Positions 55,533 to 64,000 are shown, counted from the first letter of the stretch. The stretch: DNA of 64,000 bases from Desulfosudis oleivorans (GCA_020723325.1 DYJD01000001.1:310001-374000), one strand, 5' to 3'. Notes: a model not told the origin generated them from the sequence alone. A program made the numbers and translations.

Positions 55533-56771
55533 ATGATCCAGGACCAACTTGCCCTCCAGGCCTTGATGACCATTAGTAGAATCTCCAACAATCCTGAACT
55601 CCGTTTTGATGAAAAATTACACGGCATCATCCAGGCGGTGGTAAAATTCATGCAGGTTGAAAAGGGTTCCATCATGTTGCTGAAAGGGCGGAAGAAACTG
55701 GAAGTGGTGGCGTCCACGAACACGGCCCTGATCGGCATGAAACAGAATGTCGATGCCGAATGCCCCTCTGCCTGGGTGGTAAAAAACAAGCAACCCTTGT
55801 GCATGGATGAAAACAACAAGGCGGGCCTGGTTTTTGGAAAGCAGGGTCATTACAAGAAGAACGCCTTTTTGCTGGCGCCGATTCTGCACAAGGGCAAGGC
55901 CTTGGGGGTTCTGAGTCTGACGGATAAAATCGGTGAAGACCGGTTTTCCAAGGAAGAGCAGGAAATGCTGCTGGAGATCGTCGGCAACCTCATCAGCTCC
56001 ATTGAGAACCAGCGCTTGAATGAGTCCCTGAAAAAAAACCAGCAAATCCTCCAGGAAAAAAACAAGCAACTGAAAAATCTTGAAAAGGTCAGAACCGAAT
56101 TGTTCAACATGCTCATCCATGATCTTAAGGGGCCTATTTCGGAGGTGATGGCCAATCTGGATATTTTATCCTACACCACCGATGCGGAAAACAAGGAATA
56201 TGTCATCGCCGCCCAAACCGGCTGCGATACGTTGTATCGGATGATCGTGGATCTGCTGGATATTGCCCGGCTGGAGGAGGGCTCCCTGAATGTAACCCTT
56301 GAAAAAATCATGGCGCCGGACTTCATTCAGGAAGCCGTGTCATTGGTACACGGCCAGGCAAACGCCAAGGAGATCAAGCTCGCGCCCCAATATCCCGGGA
56401 CCAATGACAAGGCCATCTTTTTCGGTGATCATACCTTGCTGTTGCGGGTGATGCAGAATCTATTGGTTAATGCCATTCAGCACTCCCCCCGGGGTGAAAC
56501 CATCATGATCGGCTTTACGCTTCATGATGACTGGATGCATCTCTTTGTTCAGGACAATGGCCCCGGCGTTGCTCCAGAATTTCAGGAGGCCATTTTCAAC
56601 AAATTTTTTCAAATCAATAAAAAGAAAGACGGGCGGCGCTATTCCACCGGTCTGGGTTTGACCTTTTGCAAAATGGCTGTTAATGCCCATGAAGGCAAGA
56701 TTTATGTGAACAGCGACGGAGTCAAAGGCAGCCGCTTTATCGTGGAACTGCCCACCGGAATAACAGATTAA
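55533..56771 (+). CDS. GAF-domain sensor histidine kinase
   Basis: A 412-residue cytosolic histidine kinase: GAF domain (about 15-165), coiled coil (LKKNQQILQEKNKQLKNL), H-box with His196 in IHDLKGPISE, N-box NLLVNAIQHSPRG, G-boxes DNGPGVAPEF and GLGLTFCKMAV. It probably phosphorylates the adjacent receiver-TPR protein. No transmembrane segment, so the cue is internal. A bidirectional terminator follows. Confidence 0.92.
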   Translation: MIQDQLALQALMTISRISNNPELRFDEKLHGIIQAVVKFMQVEKGSIMLLKGRKKLEVVASTNTALIGMKQNVDAECPSAWVVKNKQPLCMDENNKAGLVFGKQGHYKKNAFLLAPILHKGKALGVLSLTDKIGEDRFSKEEQEMLLEIVGNLISSIENQRLNESLKKNQQILQEKNKQLKNLEKVRTELFNMLIHDLKGPISEVMANLDILSYTTDAENKEYVIAAQTGCDTLYRMIVDLLDIARLEEGSLNVTLEKIMAPDFIQEAVSLVHGQANAKEIKLAPQYPGTNDKAIFFGDHTLLLRVMQNLLVNAIQHSPRGETIMIGFTLHDDWMHLFVQDNGPGVAPEFQEAIFNKFFQINKKKDGRRYSTGLGLTFCKMAVNAHEGKIYVNSDGVKGSRFIVELPTGITD

Positions 56772-56796
56772 CACCAATCCTTTCCGTTAAAAATAC

Positions 56797-56829
56797 AAAA
56801 AGCCGGCAGCATTACGCCGCCGGCTTTTT
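56797..56829. terminator. Bidirectional terminator
   Basis: AAAAAGCCGGC (56797-56807) pairs with GCCGGCTTTTT (56819-56829), loop of 11, T-runs on both strands. It separates the kinase gene from the convergent acyl-CoA dehydrogenase. Confidence 0.9.
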
Positions 56830-56856
56830 GAATTTTTATAATGACCGCATTTGCTT

Positions 56857-58638
56857 TCAGAAGGGATAGCGCTTTTTCTTGATCACGGAATCGGCGATCA
56901 AGCGTTTTAAAGCGATGGTGTCGGCCGGCAAATATTCCAAGATTTGATCCACCTTCATCAGTTTCGCCTTGCGACTGTCGTCGCCGGTCAGGTAGGCCAG
57001 GATCTTCTTGGCCCAGGCCCCGAATTTGGGCAGGGTGTCGGCTATATGGGACTTAACCACGGCAATATGCAATTCCGCCTTTTTTGCCCCGTTTTTAGCG
57101 GCAAATTTCGCTGCCCGCAGCAGCCCGCTTTCCATGATGTAGATTTGCATGATCATGTCCGCCATCAAGGCAACCACTTCCTGTTCCGCAGTCAAGCGCT
57201 GACCCAGTTTTTCACCTGCCGCGCCGGCGACTTGCAGTAAAAGTTTTTTACAGGCCCGCACGGATAATTCCTCGGCAGCCAAGTCGGCCGCCGTAACAGC
57301 GGGTGACGCTGACCCCGGATCAATTTGCTTCAGGGCCGCGCTGATGGCATCAAAGAGCGGCAGGCGGTTCTGCATGGCCTTTTTAAACAGATTGCCGGTG
57401 ATCACCATGCGGTTGATCTCATTGGTGCCCTCAAAAATACGGTTGATGCGGGCATCGCGGTAGTAGCGTTCCGCCGGGTATTCGGCAATATAACCGTTGC
57501 CGCCGTAAATCTGCACGGTTTCATCCACCACATCACGCTGGAATTCGCTGCAAGCCACTTTGACCATGGCGCATTCGATACTGTATTCTTCAATGGCCCG
57601 ACTGATTTCATCGCCGGATTTTTTCTGAGTTTCGTCCAGCAGCGACAGGCGATCCTCAATGGCTGCCGCCAGGCGGTAGGAAATGGTTTCCGACAAATAG
57701 ATCTGGATGGCCATTTCCGCCAGTTTGTTTTGAATCATGCCGAAGGAGCAGATCTTTCTGCCGAATTGTTCGCGTTCCCCGGCATATTGGGCTGCCGTGG
57801 CCAGGGCGGCCTTGGACATCCCGGTGGTGCTGGGTCCCAGCTTGTAGCGACCGATATTCAGGACGTTGAAGGCGATTTTATGCCCCTTGCCGACTTCATA
57901 CAACACGTTTTCCACCGGCACCTTGCAGTTGTTGAGAATCACCGGAACCGTGGAGGAACCCTTGATGCCCATTTTATGCTCTTCCGCTCCGGTTGAAAAA
58001 CCTTCAAAGCCTCTTTCCACGATAAAACCGGTGAAATGAGCCCCGTCCACCTTGGCGAAAACCGTGAACACATCGGCCCAGGCACCGTTGGTAATGAAGA
58101 TTTTTTCCCCGTTCAAAAGATAGTGCTTGCCGTCCGGGGAAAGGACGGCCGTGGTTTGGGCGTTCAAAGCGTCCGAACCGGCGCTGGATTCGGTCAGGCA
58201 ATAGGCGCCGATGAATTCACCGCTGGCGAGTTTGGGAAGATATTTCTTTTTTTGGGCTTCGGTACCATAGAGCAGAATGGGCAGGCTGCCGATTCCGGTT
58301 TGGCAGGTATGGGACACGGCAAAGGAATGGGCGCCGCCCAAGGCTTCCGAAACCAGGCAGGCGCTGATTTTGTCAAGACCTTCGCCGCCCAGTTCCTCTG
58401 GAACATCCGGCGCGTTCAAGCCCAGCTCTCCCGCGATTTTGAACCATGTGCGGACTTGGGCTTCGTTTTTTTCTTCGATCAGTTCCGCATTTTCCGCCAG
58501 CTCCTTTTTGACAAAATCAAAGGCGGCTTTGTAAACCATTTTGTGCTCGTTGGTGAACTCCTCCGGCGTAAAAATATCCTCCGGCCGGGTGTCCCCTGTT
58601 AGAAAAGCGCCGCCGGCAACAACTGCTCTTTCCGTCAT
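56857..58638 (-). CDS. Acyl-CoA dehydrogenase, long form
   Basis: A 593-residue FAD enzyme catalysing alpha,beta-dehydrogenation of acyl-CoA. The core carries GAYCLTESSAGSDA, FITNGAWADVFTVFAK and the C-terminal YIAEYPAERYYRDARINRIF followed by EGTNEI. A roughly 150-residue extra C-terminal domain (after GNLFKKAM) is as in very-long-chain type and related bacterial dehydrogenases. No EtfAB or thiolase genes are adjacent. GGGGGAG precedes ATG 58638, and a promoter lies at 58691-58718. Confidence 0.93.
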   Translation of the reverse strand: MTERAVVAGGAFLTGDTRPEDIFTPEEFTNEHKMVYKAAFDFVKKELAENAELIEEKNEAQVRTWFKIAGELGLNAPDVPEELGGEGLDKISACLVSEALGGAHSFAVSHTCQTGIGSLPILLYGTEAQKKKYLPKLASGEFIGAYCLTESSAGSDALNAQTTAVLSPDGKHYLLNGEKIFITNGAWADVFTVFAKVDGAHFTGFIVERGFEGFSTGAEEHKMGIKGSSTVPVILNNCKVPVENVLYEVGKGHKIAFNVLNIGRYKLGPSTTGMSKAALATAAQYAGEREQFGRKICSFGMIQNKLAEMAIQIYLSETISYRLAAAIEDRLSLLDETQKKSGDEISRAIEEYSIECAMVKVACSEFQRDVVDETVQIYGGNGYIAEYPAERYYRDARINRIFEGTNEINRMVITGNLFKKAMQNRLPLFDAISAALKQIDPGSASPAVTAADLAAEELSVRACKKLLLQVAGAAGEKLGQRLTAEQEVVALMADMIMQIYIMESGLLRAAKFAAKNGAKKAELHIAVVKSHIADTLPKFGAWAKKILAYLTGDDSRKAKLMKVDQILEYLPADTIALKRLIADSVIKKKRYPF

Positions 58639-59097
58639 GTTTCTCCCCCTGTTTTGCGCAATCGGTTATTTGTTTCTGGCTTCTGTTACAATTGTACGAA
58701 CCTTGCGGTTCCGCTCAAGTTGGAGCAACATATTATTTTGCATGTACATTCGTCAATGCAAAAAGAATCTTGATGGTGCTTGTACGCAAACTTTTTCAAT
58801 TTTTGTGAATTTGATATTTGACAGGCGCACAAAGTCCGTTTATACCCCTTGTCGCAACCGATTCCATTTCAGCAGGACTCCATCCGGGGCCGGCAGGTGT
58901 CCTTGCAAAGAGGACAGTTTTTCCTATTTTCCAGGACAAAGCACCAAAATTTCACACTCAGCGGTCCGATGAAATGGATGCTTTCTATTTTTATGCCTGA
59001 TATTATTATGAAAATTTTTAGGCTTTTTTCTGCTGAAATTGGCCTGTTTTTTGAATCATAATTTGTATTCGTAACGTGCAAATTATGGTGGGAGACA
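58639..59097. other. Divergent intergenic region
   Basis: About 460 bases without a supported gene. It contains the acyl-CoA dehydrogenase leader and promoter (58691-58718) and the GGGAG binding site at about 59090 of the next small gene. Small frames present look like shadows. Confidence 0.4.
58691..58718 (-). promoter_or_regulatory. Promoter of the acyl-CoA dehydrogenase gene
   Basis: On the minus strand TTGAGC (58713-58718) and TACAAT (58691-58696) with a 16-bp spacer, about 55 bases upstream of the ATG. The spacer contains the imperfect inverted repeat GCGG-AA-CCGC. Confidence 0.5.
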
Positions 59098-59319
59098 ATG
59101 CGCCGTATGCTGGCTAACGGAAAATCTTATATAAGCCCTTTTGACAACATCCATCCGATCAAACCCATCGGACGATATGATGTTAAAAATATAGGTTATT
59201 GGGTCGTATATGAGCAGGTCGGACCCTTTGAATGGCAGTGCGCCTATATGGCCAAGAACCGTGAAGACGGCGAACGTTGGATGCGTTTGCAGGTCCAGCC
59301 GTACTATCTTCGCCGTTAA
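59098..59319 (+). CDS. Small hypothetical protein
   Basis: A 73-residue protein rich in aromatics and charged residues (IGRYDVKNIGYWVVYEQVGP, ending QPYYLRR), with no membrane segment or motif that I recognise. GGGAG lies 4-8 bases before ATG 59098, and codon use looks ordinary. Likely real, cytosolic, function unknown. Confidence 0.6.
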   Translation: MRRMLANGKSYISPFDNIHPIKPIGRYDVKNIGYWVVYEQVGPFEWQCAYMAKNREDGERWMRLQVQPYYLRR

Positions 59320-59584
59320 AACCAATCGTAGTTTTCATGAAGACATTTCCGCTCCGTTGCTGCCCCCCGCACCAGGCTGCTTTTGACTCACCAGGAAAAA
59401 GCAGCAACCCCCAAGCCGTCCTTCAACATCGATTTTAAATCCGAATTGTCTATTAAATTATCCTTGCATCCGGCGAGACATGCATTTATAAATAAACACT
59501 TTTCACTAAAGTTTCGTAGGTTTGACAACCGCGGTGGTGAAAATTGAAACCATAACCATTGATTATTAAATAAAAAAGTTACGT

Positions 59585-60886
59585 ATGCGCAGAAACATTG
59601 AACATGTCGGCTGGAATCAGCTCAGTTATGAAATCCGGGAAATCGTGGCCGTGGGTCAGGCCCTGCAAAAACTGGGCGTGGAAATCACCTGGGAAAATAT
59701 CGGTGATCCTATTCAGAAAGGGGAGGTTGTTCCTGGCTGGATCAAGGAAATTATCGCCGAACTGGTGGCGGAAGATAAGACCTATGGCTATGTGGAGACC
59801 CAAGGAGTTCGGGAAACCCGCGAATTCCTGGCCCGAATGGTGAATCAGCGCAACGGTCATAAAATCACCGCTGACGAGATTCTGTTTTTCAACGGCCTGG
59901 GCGATGCTGTGGCCAAGATTTTCACCTATCTGAAAAGGGAAGCACGGGTGATCGGACCGTCACCAGCCTATTCCACCCATTCATCCGCCGAGGCGGCCCA
60001 CTCCGGCTACGATCACCTGACCTATGAATTGGATCCCAACCGCAACTGGATGCCGGATCTTGATGATATTGAAAACAAGGTGAAATATAACGATGCCATT
60101 GCCGGTTTACTGCTGATCAACCCGGACAATCCCACGGGCACGGTCTATTCCCGTGAGCTGCTGGAAGCCATGGTGGACATTGCCCGGCGCTATGATCTTT
60201 TTGTGATCTGCGATGAAATTTATGCCCATATCGTTTTCAACAATGCCAAGACCATCCATTTGAGCGAAGTGATCGGCGATGTGCCGGGCATGTCCCTGCG
60301 GGGGATTTCCAAGGAGTTTCCATGGCCGGGGGCCCGCTGCGGCTGGCTGGAAATTTTCAACCAAGATAAACAGCCCATTTTCAAACGCTATATTAAAAGT
60401 CTGCGGGACGCAAAAATGCTGGAGGTCTGTTCCACCAGTCTGCCCCAGTACGCCATTCCCAAGGTCATGGGTGATCCGCGATATCTCATCCATCTTGAAG
60501 AACGCAAAAAGATGTTTGAGCAACGGGCCAATGAGGCCTACGATTTCTTTTCAAAAGTTCCGGGCATTTTCGTGACTCGTCCCCACGGCGCCTTTTACAT
60601 GGCCGTGTTGTTCAAAGAGGGGGTGTTGAACGATCGGCAAACCCTGCCCATTGATAATCCCCAGGTAAAAGCCTTTGTGGAAGAAAAAACGGCCGGGGTA
60701 AAAGCGGATAAACGTTTTGTATATTATCTGCTGGGCGCCACCGGGATTTGCGTGGTTCCGTTGACGGGTTTCTGCTGCAAACGCGAGGGTTTCCGGATCA
60801 CTTTGCTGGAATGCGACGACCAGAAACGCATTTGGACCTGGCAGACCATATCCGACAGCATTCAGAGGTATCTTGCTTCTGTTTAG
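59585..60886 (+). CDS. PLP-dependent aminotransferase, class I/II
   Basis: A 433-residue fold type I aminotransferase. The PLP lysine is K243 in GISKEFPWPGARCGW, with INPDNPTGTVYSRELL and VICDEIYAHIVFNN upstream, and a C-terminal small domain. It belongs to the aspartate-aminotransferase group, but substrate is not evident; it has a longer N-terminus than classical AspC and an ISKEFPWPG context. No pathway neighbours. The start is ATG 59585 with weak binding site. Confidence 0.9.
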   Translation: MRRNIEHVGWNQLSYEIREIVAVGQALQKLGVEITWENIGDPIQKGEVVPGWIKEIIAELVAEDKTYGYVETQGVRETREFLARMVNQRNGHKITADEILFFNGLGDAVAKIFTYLKREARVIGPSPAYSTHSSAEAAHSGYDHLTYELDPNRNWMPDLDDIENKVKYNDAIAGLLLINPDNPTGTVYSRELLEAMVDIARRYDLFVICDEIYAHIVFNNAKTIHLSEVIGDVPGMSLRGISKEFPWPGARCGWLEIFNQDKQPIFKRYIKSLRDAKMLEVCSTSLPQYAIPKVMGDPRYLIHLEERKKMFEQRANEAYDFFSKVPGIFVTRPHGAFYMAVLFKEGVLNDRQTLPIDNPQVKAFVEEKTAGVKADKRFVYYLLGATGICVVPLTGFCCKREGFRITLLECDDQKRIWTWQTISDSIQRYLASV

Positions 60887-60930
60887 GAATTTAGGCCTTG
60901 ATCATCGTTGCGGCCCTCCTCCATTTAGTT

Positions 60931-60955
60931 GTGGGAGCGGCTTCCAGCCGCGATA
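60931..60955. repeat. REP-like palindrome
   Basis: GTGGGAGCGGCTTCCAGCCG, with stem GCGGCT (60937-60942), loop TCC and AGCCGC (60946-60951). This type of sequence is a common proteobacterial REP unit. It lies in the 300-base gap after the aminotransferase; the rest of 60887-61177 holds no gene. Confidence 0.6.
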
Positions 60956-61177
60956 AGCCCGAAACGAGGGCCAAGTCCGTTGTTTACGAACCGTCTTTGC
61001 ATTCACGGGCAATTCTGCTGCCATGCAGGCGCGGCTGTGTATGTGTGGCGAAATCGCGCGATAAATGAAAAACGACTGCTACCGGTATCATACCTTATCA
61101 TGGAATTGGTAGGGCGGCTCAGTTCAACCAATTTATATTTATCTTCCTTTGGGAGCCGCCTAGTGCGGACCCGCATG

Positions 61178-61825
61178 CTAATTGGTGTGGGGAGGGCGGG
61201 AGAGAGACCCGCCCTTACCCGATTGGGCTTGTTCGGGTGCCTTCGTAATCTCGGGCTCAATCGGCTCTGCCTGAATATTAGGTGCAGGTTTATATGGCTC
61301 CATTCTTTCAGCTACTTTCAAACTGTTTACCGAGTGCAGACTCGCGGCATATTGTTCAACCCAAGCCCGCTGTTCCTCAGTATCAGGCACAGACCTACCT
61401 CGAGCTTTTGCTATTGCTTGGAAGGCAAGATCAACTTTCATTCCACATGTAACCAATACCAACGCTACCATCACGGCTGATCTGCCTATGCCTTGACGGC
61501 AATGAACGACGATATTTGTACCGCTTTTAAGAAGTTTTGCCCATTGGAGAGCAAGCTCAGCCACATTTTTCCTGGTTGACGGTACACCTCGGTCCGGAAT
61601 TGGCACGGATTGATAATTCATTCCTTCTTTTTGGCATAATTCCTCTTCCATCTCCAACTGTAACTCATATGACTCTTCAGGTGTCAGCATAGAAATCAAC
61701 AAATTCGTTCCAGCATTATGAAGAAAAAGCATATCATCTTTCAACCACTCCCCTCCACGAGGCCGTGTGGCAATTCCTATACGTCCAGGTTCATCACATG
61801 GTATCCAAAATACATCGACACTCAT
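61178..61825 (-). CDS. Dual-specificity-like protein phosphatase
   Basis: A 215-residue Cys-based phosphatase. The P-loop HCRQGIGRS gives Cys109 and Arg115, and the general acid is likely Asp78 in PIPDRG. These are the features of DSP/PTP-like phosphatases, which in bacteria act on protein, RNA cap or small molecules. The C-terminal about 45 residues are low complexity, and the last about 13 are translated from a REP-like hairpin, suggesting an acquired tail. It overlaps the ParB-like gene by 4 bases (ATGA), so they form one unit. Confidence 0.82.
   Translation of the reverse strand: MSVDVFWIPCDEPGRIGIATRPRGGEWLKDDMLFLHNAGTNLLISMLTPEESYELQLEMEEELCQKEGMNYQSVPIPDRGVPSTRKNVAELALQWAKLLKSGTNIVVHCRQGIGRSAVMVALVLVTCGMKVDLAFQAIAKARGRSVPDTEEQRAWVEQYAASLHSVNSLKVAERMEPYKPAPNIQAEPIEPEITKAPEQAQSGKGGSLSRPPHTN
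61194..61214. repeat. REP-like hairpin overlapping a gene end
   Basis: GGGCGGG (61194-61200), loop AGAGAGA, CCCGCCC (61208-61214), the GGAGGGCGGG...CCCGCCC type. It lies within the last codons of the phosphatase gene and so encodes its tail. Confidence 0.6.
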
Positions 61826-62076
61826 GATTCATTTTCCTCGTTTTCCGTTTGAACATCCCGGGGTAATGCATCGACATCTACTCCGCGTTCGCGAAGGATA
61901 TAAATACGATGATGACCATCCATGATAGTACCGTTTGGTTGAACCTTTAGTGAACCTGGTTCGCCTGGTTTCAGAGAGTCAATAAGACCAGAAGTACCTA
62001 TCTTCCGGTATGCTTCCAGCTTTGCAATGCTCAAGGAGCTTTCAGGATGCAATAATTTCAAGGGTAACTGTTTCAA
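61822..62076 (-). CDS. ParB/sulfiredoxin-fold small protein
   Basis: An 84-residue ParB/Srx-like domain with the signature IMDGHHRIYILRERG (the GHHR catalytic or nucleotide-binding box) and SIAKLEAYRK upstream. Such domains bind or hydrolyse nucleotides, and stand-alone versions occur in plasmid partition, defence and unknown systems. No DNA-binding domain is present, so it is not a partition ParB. It overlaps the phosphatase gene; a 12-bp palindrome (62243-62254) lies upstream. Confidence 0.72.
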   Translation of the reverse strand: MKQLPLKLLHPESSLSIAKLEAYRKIGTSGLIDSLKPGEPGSLKVQPNGTIMDGHHRIYILRERGVDVDALPRDVQTENEENES

Positions 62077-62547
62077 CTATTGCTCCTCCAATGATTCGCA
62101 TTTGCATATAGGGCGGCATAGCTTGGTTTCGCCTTCACGGCCGGGCTCCGGTGGCTTGCTCCGGACATTTTTGAGTTTAAACGCCTCTGCTGGAAGCGCA
62201 TCCCCAGCAAGACCGTCGTAAGAGTTCTCGTCGAGAATTTTCTTACATATGTAACAGTTTTAATAGATTAATTCTATCATGTTTTCCTCGACAATCATAG
62301 AAAAAAACATGACAAAATCTCAAGAGCGGTGTTGTTCATGGTAATTACCAACAAATACTATTGCTCACCAAGATAAAGCGATTCGTGAGTGTTTGGGTTT
62401 TATCTCTGCCATCCAACCTCTCGGGGTCGGGGTCGCTATCGGAATCGGTATCGTCTTTTAATCTTTTTTAATTTTTTTCGATCCCGATACCGATAGCGAC
62501 CCCGACCCCGAAAAAACTACAGGCGATTACCCTTACCCGATTCGGCA
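62077..62547. other. Low-GC intergenic region with palindromes
   Basis: No gene. It holds TTCTCG-T-CGAGAA (62225-62237), the perfect palindrome TTACATATGTAA (62243-62254), and the dispersed repeat at 62417-62510. The first two could be regulatory sites for the ParB-like operon. Confidence 0.45.
62417..62510. repeat. Dispersed inverted repeat, copy 2
   Basis: Arm 62417-62453 (TCGGGGTCGGGGTCGCTATC and continuation) faces its imperfect inverse 62479-62510 with a short AT-rich loop, so the whole can form a long hairpin. The first arm equals the reverse complement of 27245-27281 over 37 bases. Confidence 0.75.
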
Positions 62548-63372
62548 TCAATCTCCGCCCGCTGAACCTGCTTGCTTGCCGGCAGTTGTGCCGCCGGGAT
62601 GCAGCAGGCCCTTGGTTGCAGGCATCGGCGTTGCCGACGCCGCCTGCCTCTCCCACTCCGCCCTGAGTCCGGCCATGCGACCGATTAGGATGTCCATGGC
62701 GCTGGCGGCGTTGCCCTCGAGAACTTTCCGCAACCGGTCGAGCCGTTGAAGCATATTGAGATCCCAGCCCAGAAATTCTCTATAATGCACAGGCTGTCTC
62801 ATGCTGACCATATTGACGCTCAGCAAATAGCAGGGGGTGACTGGTGTCTGTTCGAATGGCCCTTCCTGGGCATGGTCGAGGAAGCCCTCAGTAATGAGAT
62901 AAGCAATGATCGCTTTGGCCTGCTTCTCAGTAACCTGTACCTGCTGATAGAAAGGGTTGGACCTATCGTGGTCCGGCAATTGCGGAACACTCAGGAGGAG
63001 ATGATAGTAACGCTTCCCTTGCTCGTCGCTGTAGTCCAGCGAAACCGTGAAGGTTTTGACACTGGCTTGCAGTTTGTGTAAGCGTGATATGAATGTTTTT
63101 ACTTTTTTTTCATTTTCTTCTTTTGTTTTTTCGTATCCAAAACCGATCTCCTTTTCGACTCTTTCAATTAATTCCCGACCCTGAAGGCAAGCAATTTCAG
63201 GTTTCTTAATTATTTCGGAGAACAGACGGTCAATCAACATCGAACAACCTACACTATCGGGGTCATAATCCGAAATATATTTAAGCTCACAAATTTTATT
63301 TCTTAACTCGTCAAAAGTTTCTTCGCTCATCTCTGGAGGACGATCTCCTTTTTTTCCAATCAGAAACCTCAT
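62548..63372 (-). CDS. Unrecognised protein
   Basis: A 274-residue protein, mostly charged and helical. The N-terminus is MRFLIGKKGDRPPEMSEETF and the centre has KKVKTFISRLHKLQASVKTF; near the C-terminus is GWDLNMLQRLDRLRKVLEGN followed by an Ala/Gly-rich tail. No signal peptide or membrane segment. I do not recognise it. It stands in the accessory-looking end of the window, followed downstream by the dispersed repeat. Confidence 0.55.
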   Translation of the reverse strand: MRFLIGKKGDRPPEMSEETFDELRNKICELKYISDYDPDSVGCSMLIDRLFSEIIKKPEIACLQGRELIERVEKEIGFGYEKTKEENEKKVKTFISRLHKLQASVKTFTVSLDYSDEQGKRYYHLLLSVPQLPDHDRSNPFYQQVQVTEKQAKAIIAYLITEGFLDHAQEGPFEQTPVTPCYLLSVNMVSMRQPVHYREFLGWDLNMLQRLDRLRKVLEGNAASAMDILIGRMAGLRAEWERQAASATPMPATKGLLHPGGTTAGKQAGSAGGD

Positions 63373-63424
63373 GAATTCGATGCTCCTACTTTTTGAATGC
63401 GGTCCTCATCTATTCGTCCTCGGG

Positions 63425-63730
63425 CTAGTTCCATGATGTTTTTGTGACGATGGTTAACAAGATGAAGATCCCGTAAAGGAGTCCAGGGATCGCCAACCCC
63501 AGCAGGAGGATCATCCCCAACACGGGGTGCCCAAGCCTGTCCAAGCAAAGGCTTCCCCCAAGGAGCCCGGCTAACGTTGCCAAAATACCGATCCAGAGCC
63601 TGATGTTGAAGGAGGATACCGATCCGTCCACCAGGCCAAGAAAAAAGAACACCACGAAGACGGCGCCAATCACGGCATCAAGGCCCCATACTATCCAGAA
63701 TAGCCATACCTTCACGGTCACATCCTCCAC
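63425..63730 (-). CDS. Small multi-span membrane protein, unknown
   Basis: A 101-residue integral membrane protein with about three hydrophobic segments: LFWIVWGLDAVIGAVFVVFF, RLWIGILATLAGLLGG and VLGMILLLGLAIPGLLYGIF. It resembles generic small inner-membrane proteins and is not recognised. It lies 52 bases upstream of the 274-residue gene on the same strand. Confidence 0.55.
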   Translation of the reverse strand: MEDVTVKVWLFWIVWGLDAVIGAVFVVFFFLGLVDGSVSSFNIRLWIGILATLAGLLGGSLCLDRLGHPVLGMILLLGLAIPGLLYGIFILLTIVTKTSWN

Positions 63731-64000
63731 GATTCAGTTTCAGCCGGTGACAAATACGGGCCATTGGTGCACGTTAAGGGTGTAACTCCATCAATAACTA
63801 TTTTGATTTATTAGCATAAATATTAGCCAAAGGCAAGGCTGGAACCACGAAGGACCAGGGGAATTGCATATAAAAAATCATTCAAAAAAATTGTATTTGT
63901 TTTGCAATCAATCCGTAAATGGTTACGAAATGGGGTTTGTTTTGATATTGCGAAAAATCGATATGGATTATTCAATATCAATCTGCGATTGTCGAAATTT
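63731..64000. other. AT-rich end of window, no gene seen
   Basis: Sequence is AT-rich with no supported reading frame or RNA. It may contain the promoter of the 63425-63730 gene. Confidence 0.4.

Noticed and set aside
61822-62076. Plasmid partition ParB
   Set aside because: Only the small ParB/Srx fold is present, without the helix-turn-helix domain.

Overview
The window reads as a chromosomal segment of a Gram-negative, probably anaerobic member of the Desulfobacterota (the former Deltaproteobacteria, most like Desulfobacterales). This is an inference from gene content and order: a dnaG-rpoD-tRNA-Nif3-zinc-ribbon-rnpB block, RNase J beside FtsK, a beta-barrel outer-membrane protein, a molybdopterin oxidoreductase, a Lol-type lipoprotein and sensory proteins with PilZ, HD-GYP and PATAN-like domains. 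No rRNA, prophage, transposase or CRISPR array was seen. | Layout. 1-3.7 kb: a possibly damaged small ORF, a chemotaxis-type receptor, tRNA-Glu and a small PLDc_N membrane protein followed by an MltB-like lytic transglycosylase. 3.9-9.6 kb: radA, rlmE, a YebC-family regulator and, convergent, glnE. 10.1-14.1 kb: a DapF-like protein lacking both catalytic cysteines, an NfeD/SPFH pair, a GAF/HD-GYP phosphodiesterase and a small membrane protein. 14.1-21.8 kb: on the minus strand a PflA-like radical SAM protein with an LTA-synthase-like phosphotransferase, then a zinc alcohol dehydrogenase with a molybdopterin oxidoreductase, divergent from a GntR/FCD regulator across an intergenic region full of inverted repeats. 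21.8-28 kb: a PstS-like secreted protein with a porin-like barrel, a response regulator, cysQ-manC and a YqgE/AlgH protein. 28-36 kb: a dynamin-like GTPase followed by a ParA-like ATPase, copper P-type ATPase with CopZ, and a YcaO-TPR protein. | 36-47.4 kb: tRNA-Ala, a histone-H1-like protein, hisB-lipoprotein-hisA with overlapping ends, the macromolecular synthesis genes dnaG and rpoD, tRNA(CAT), Nif3-like, zinc ribbon, RNase P RNA, an HPr-domain fusion protein and ispD. 47.6-53.4 kb: a PilZ protein, then on the minus strand rnj, ftsK, an O-methyltransferase-like gene and a bacterial cereblon-like CULT-domain protein. 53.5-60.9 kb: a secreted coiled-coil protein, a response regulator/TPR with GAF histidine kinase, an acyl-CoA dehydrogenase and an aminotransferase. 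60.9-64 kb is accessory-looking: REP-like palindromes, a ParB-like/dual-specificity-phosphatase pair, a dispersed inverted repeat and two unrecognised genes. | The most interesting items are the CULT-domain protein with the full tri-tryptophan cage and four zinc cysteines at exactly the spacing of human cereblon, the DapF-like protein that cannot be a classical two-base epimerase, the dynamin-like GTPase/ParA pair, the HPr fusion, and a 37-bp repeat shared in opposite orientation by two loci 35 kb apart.
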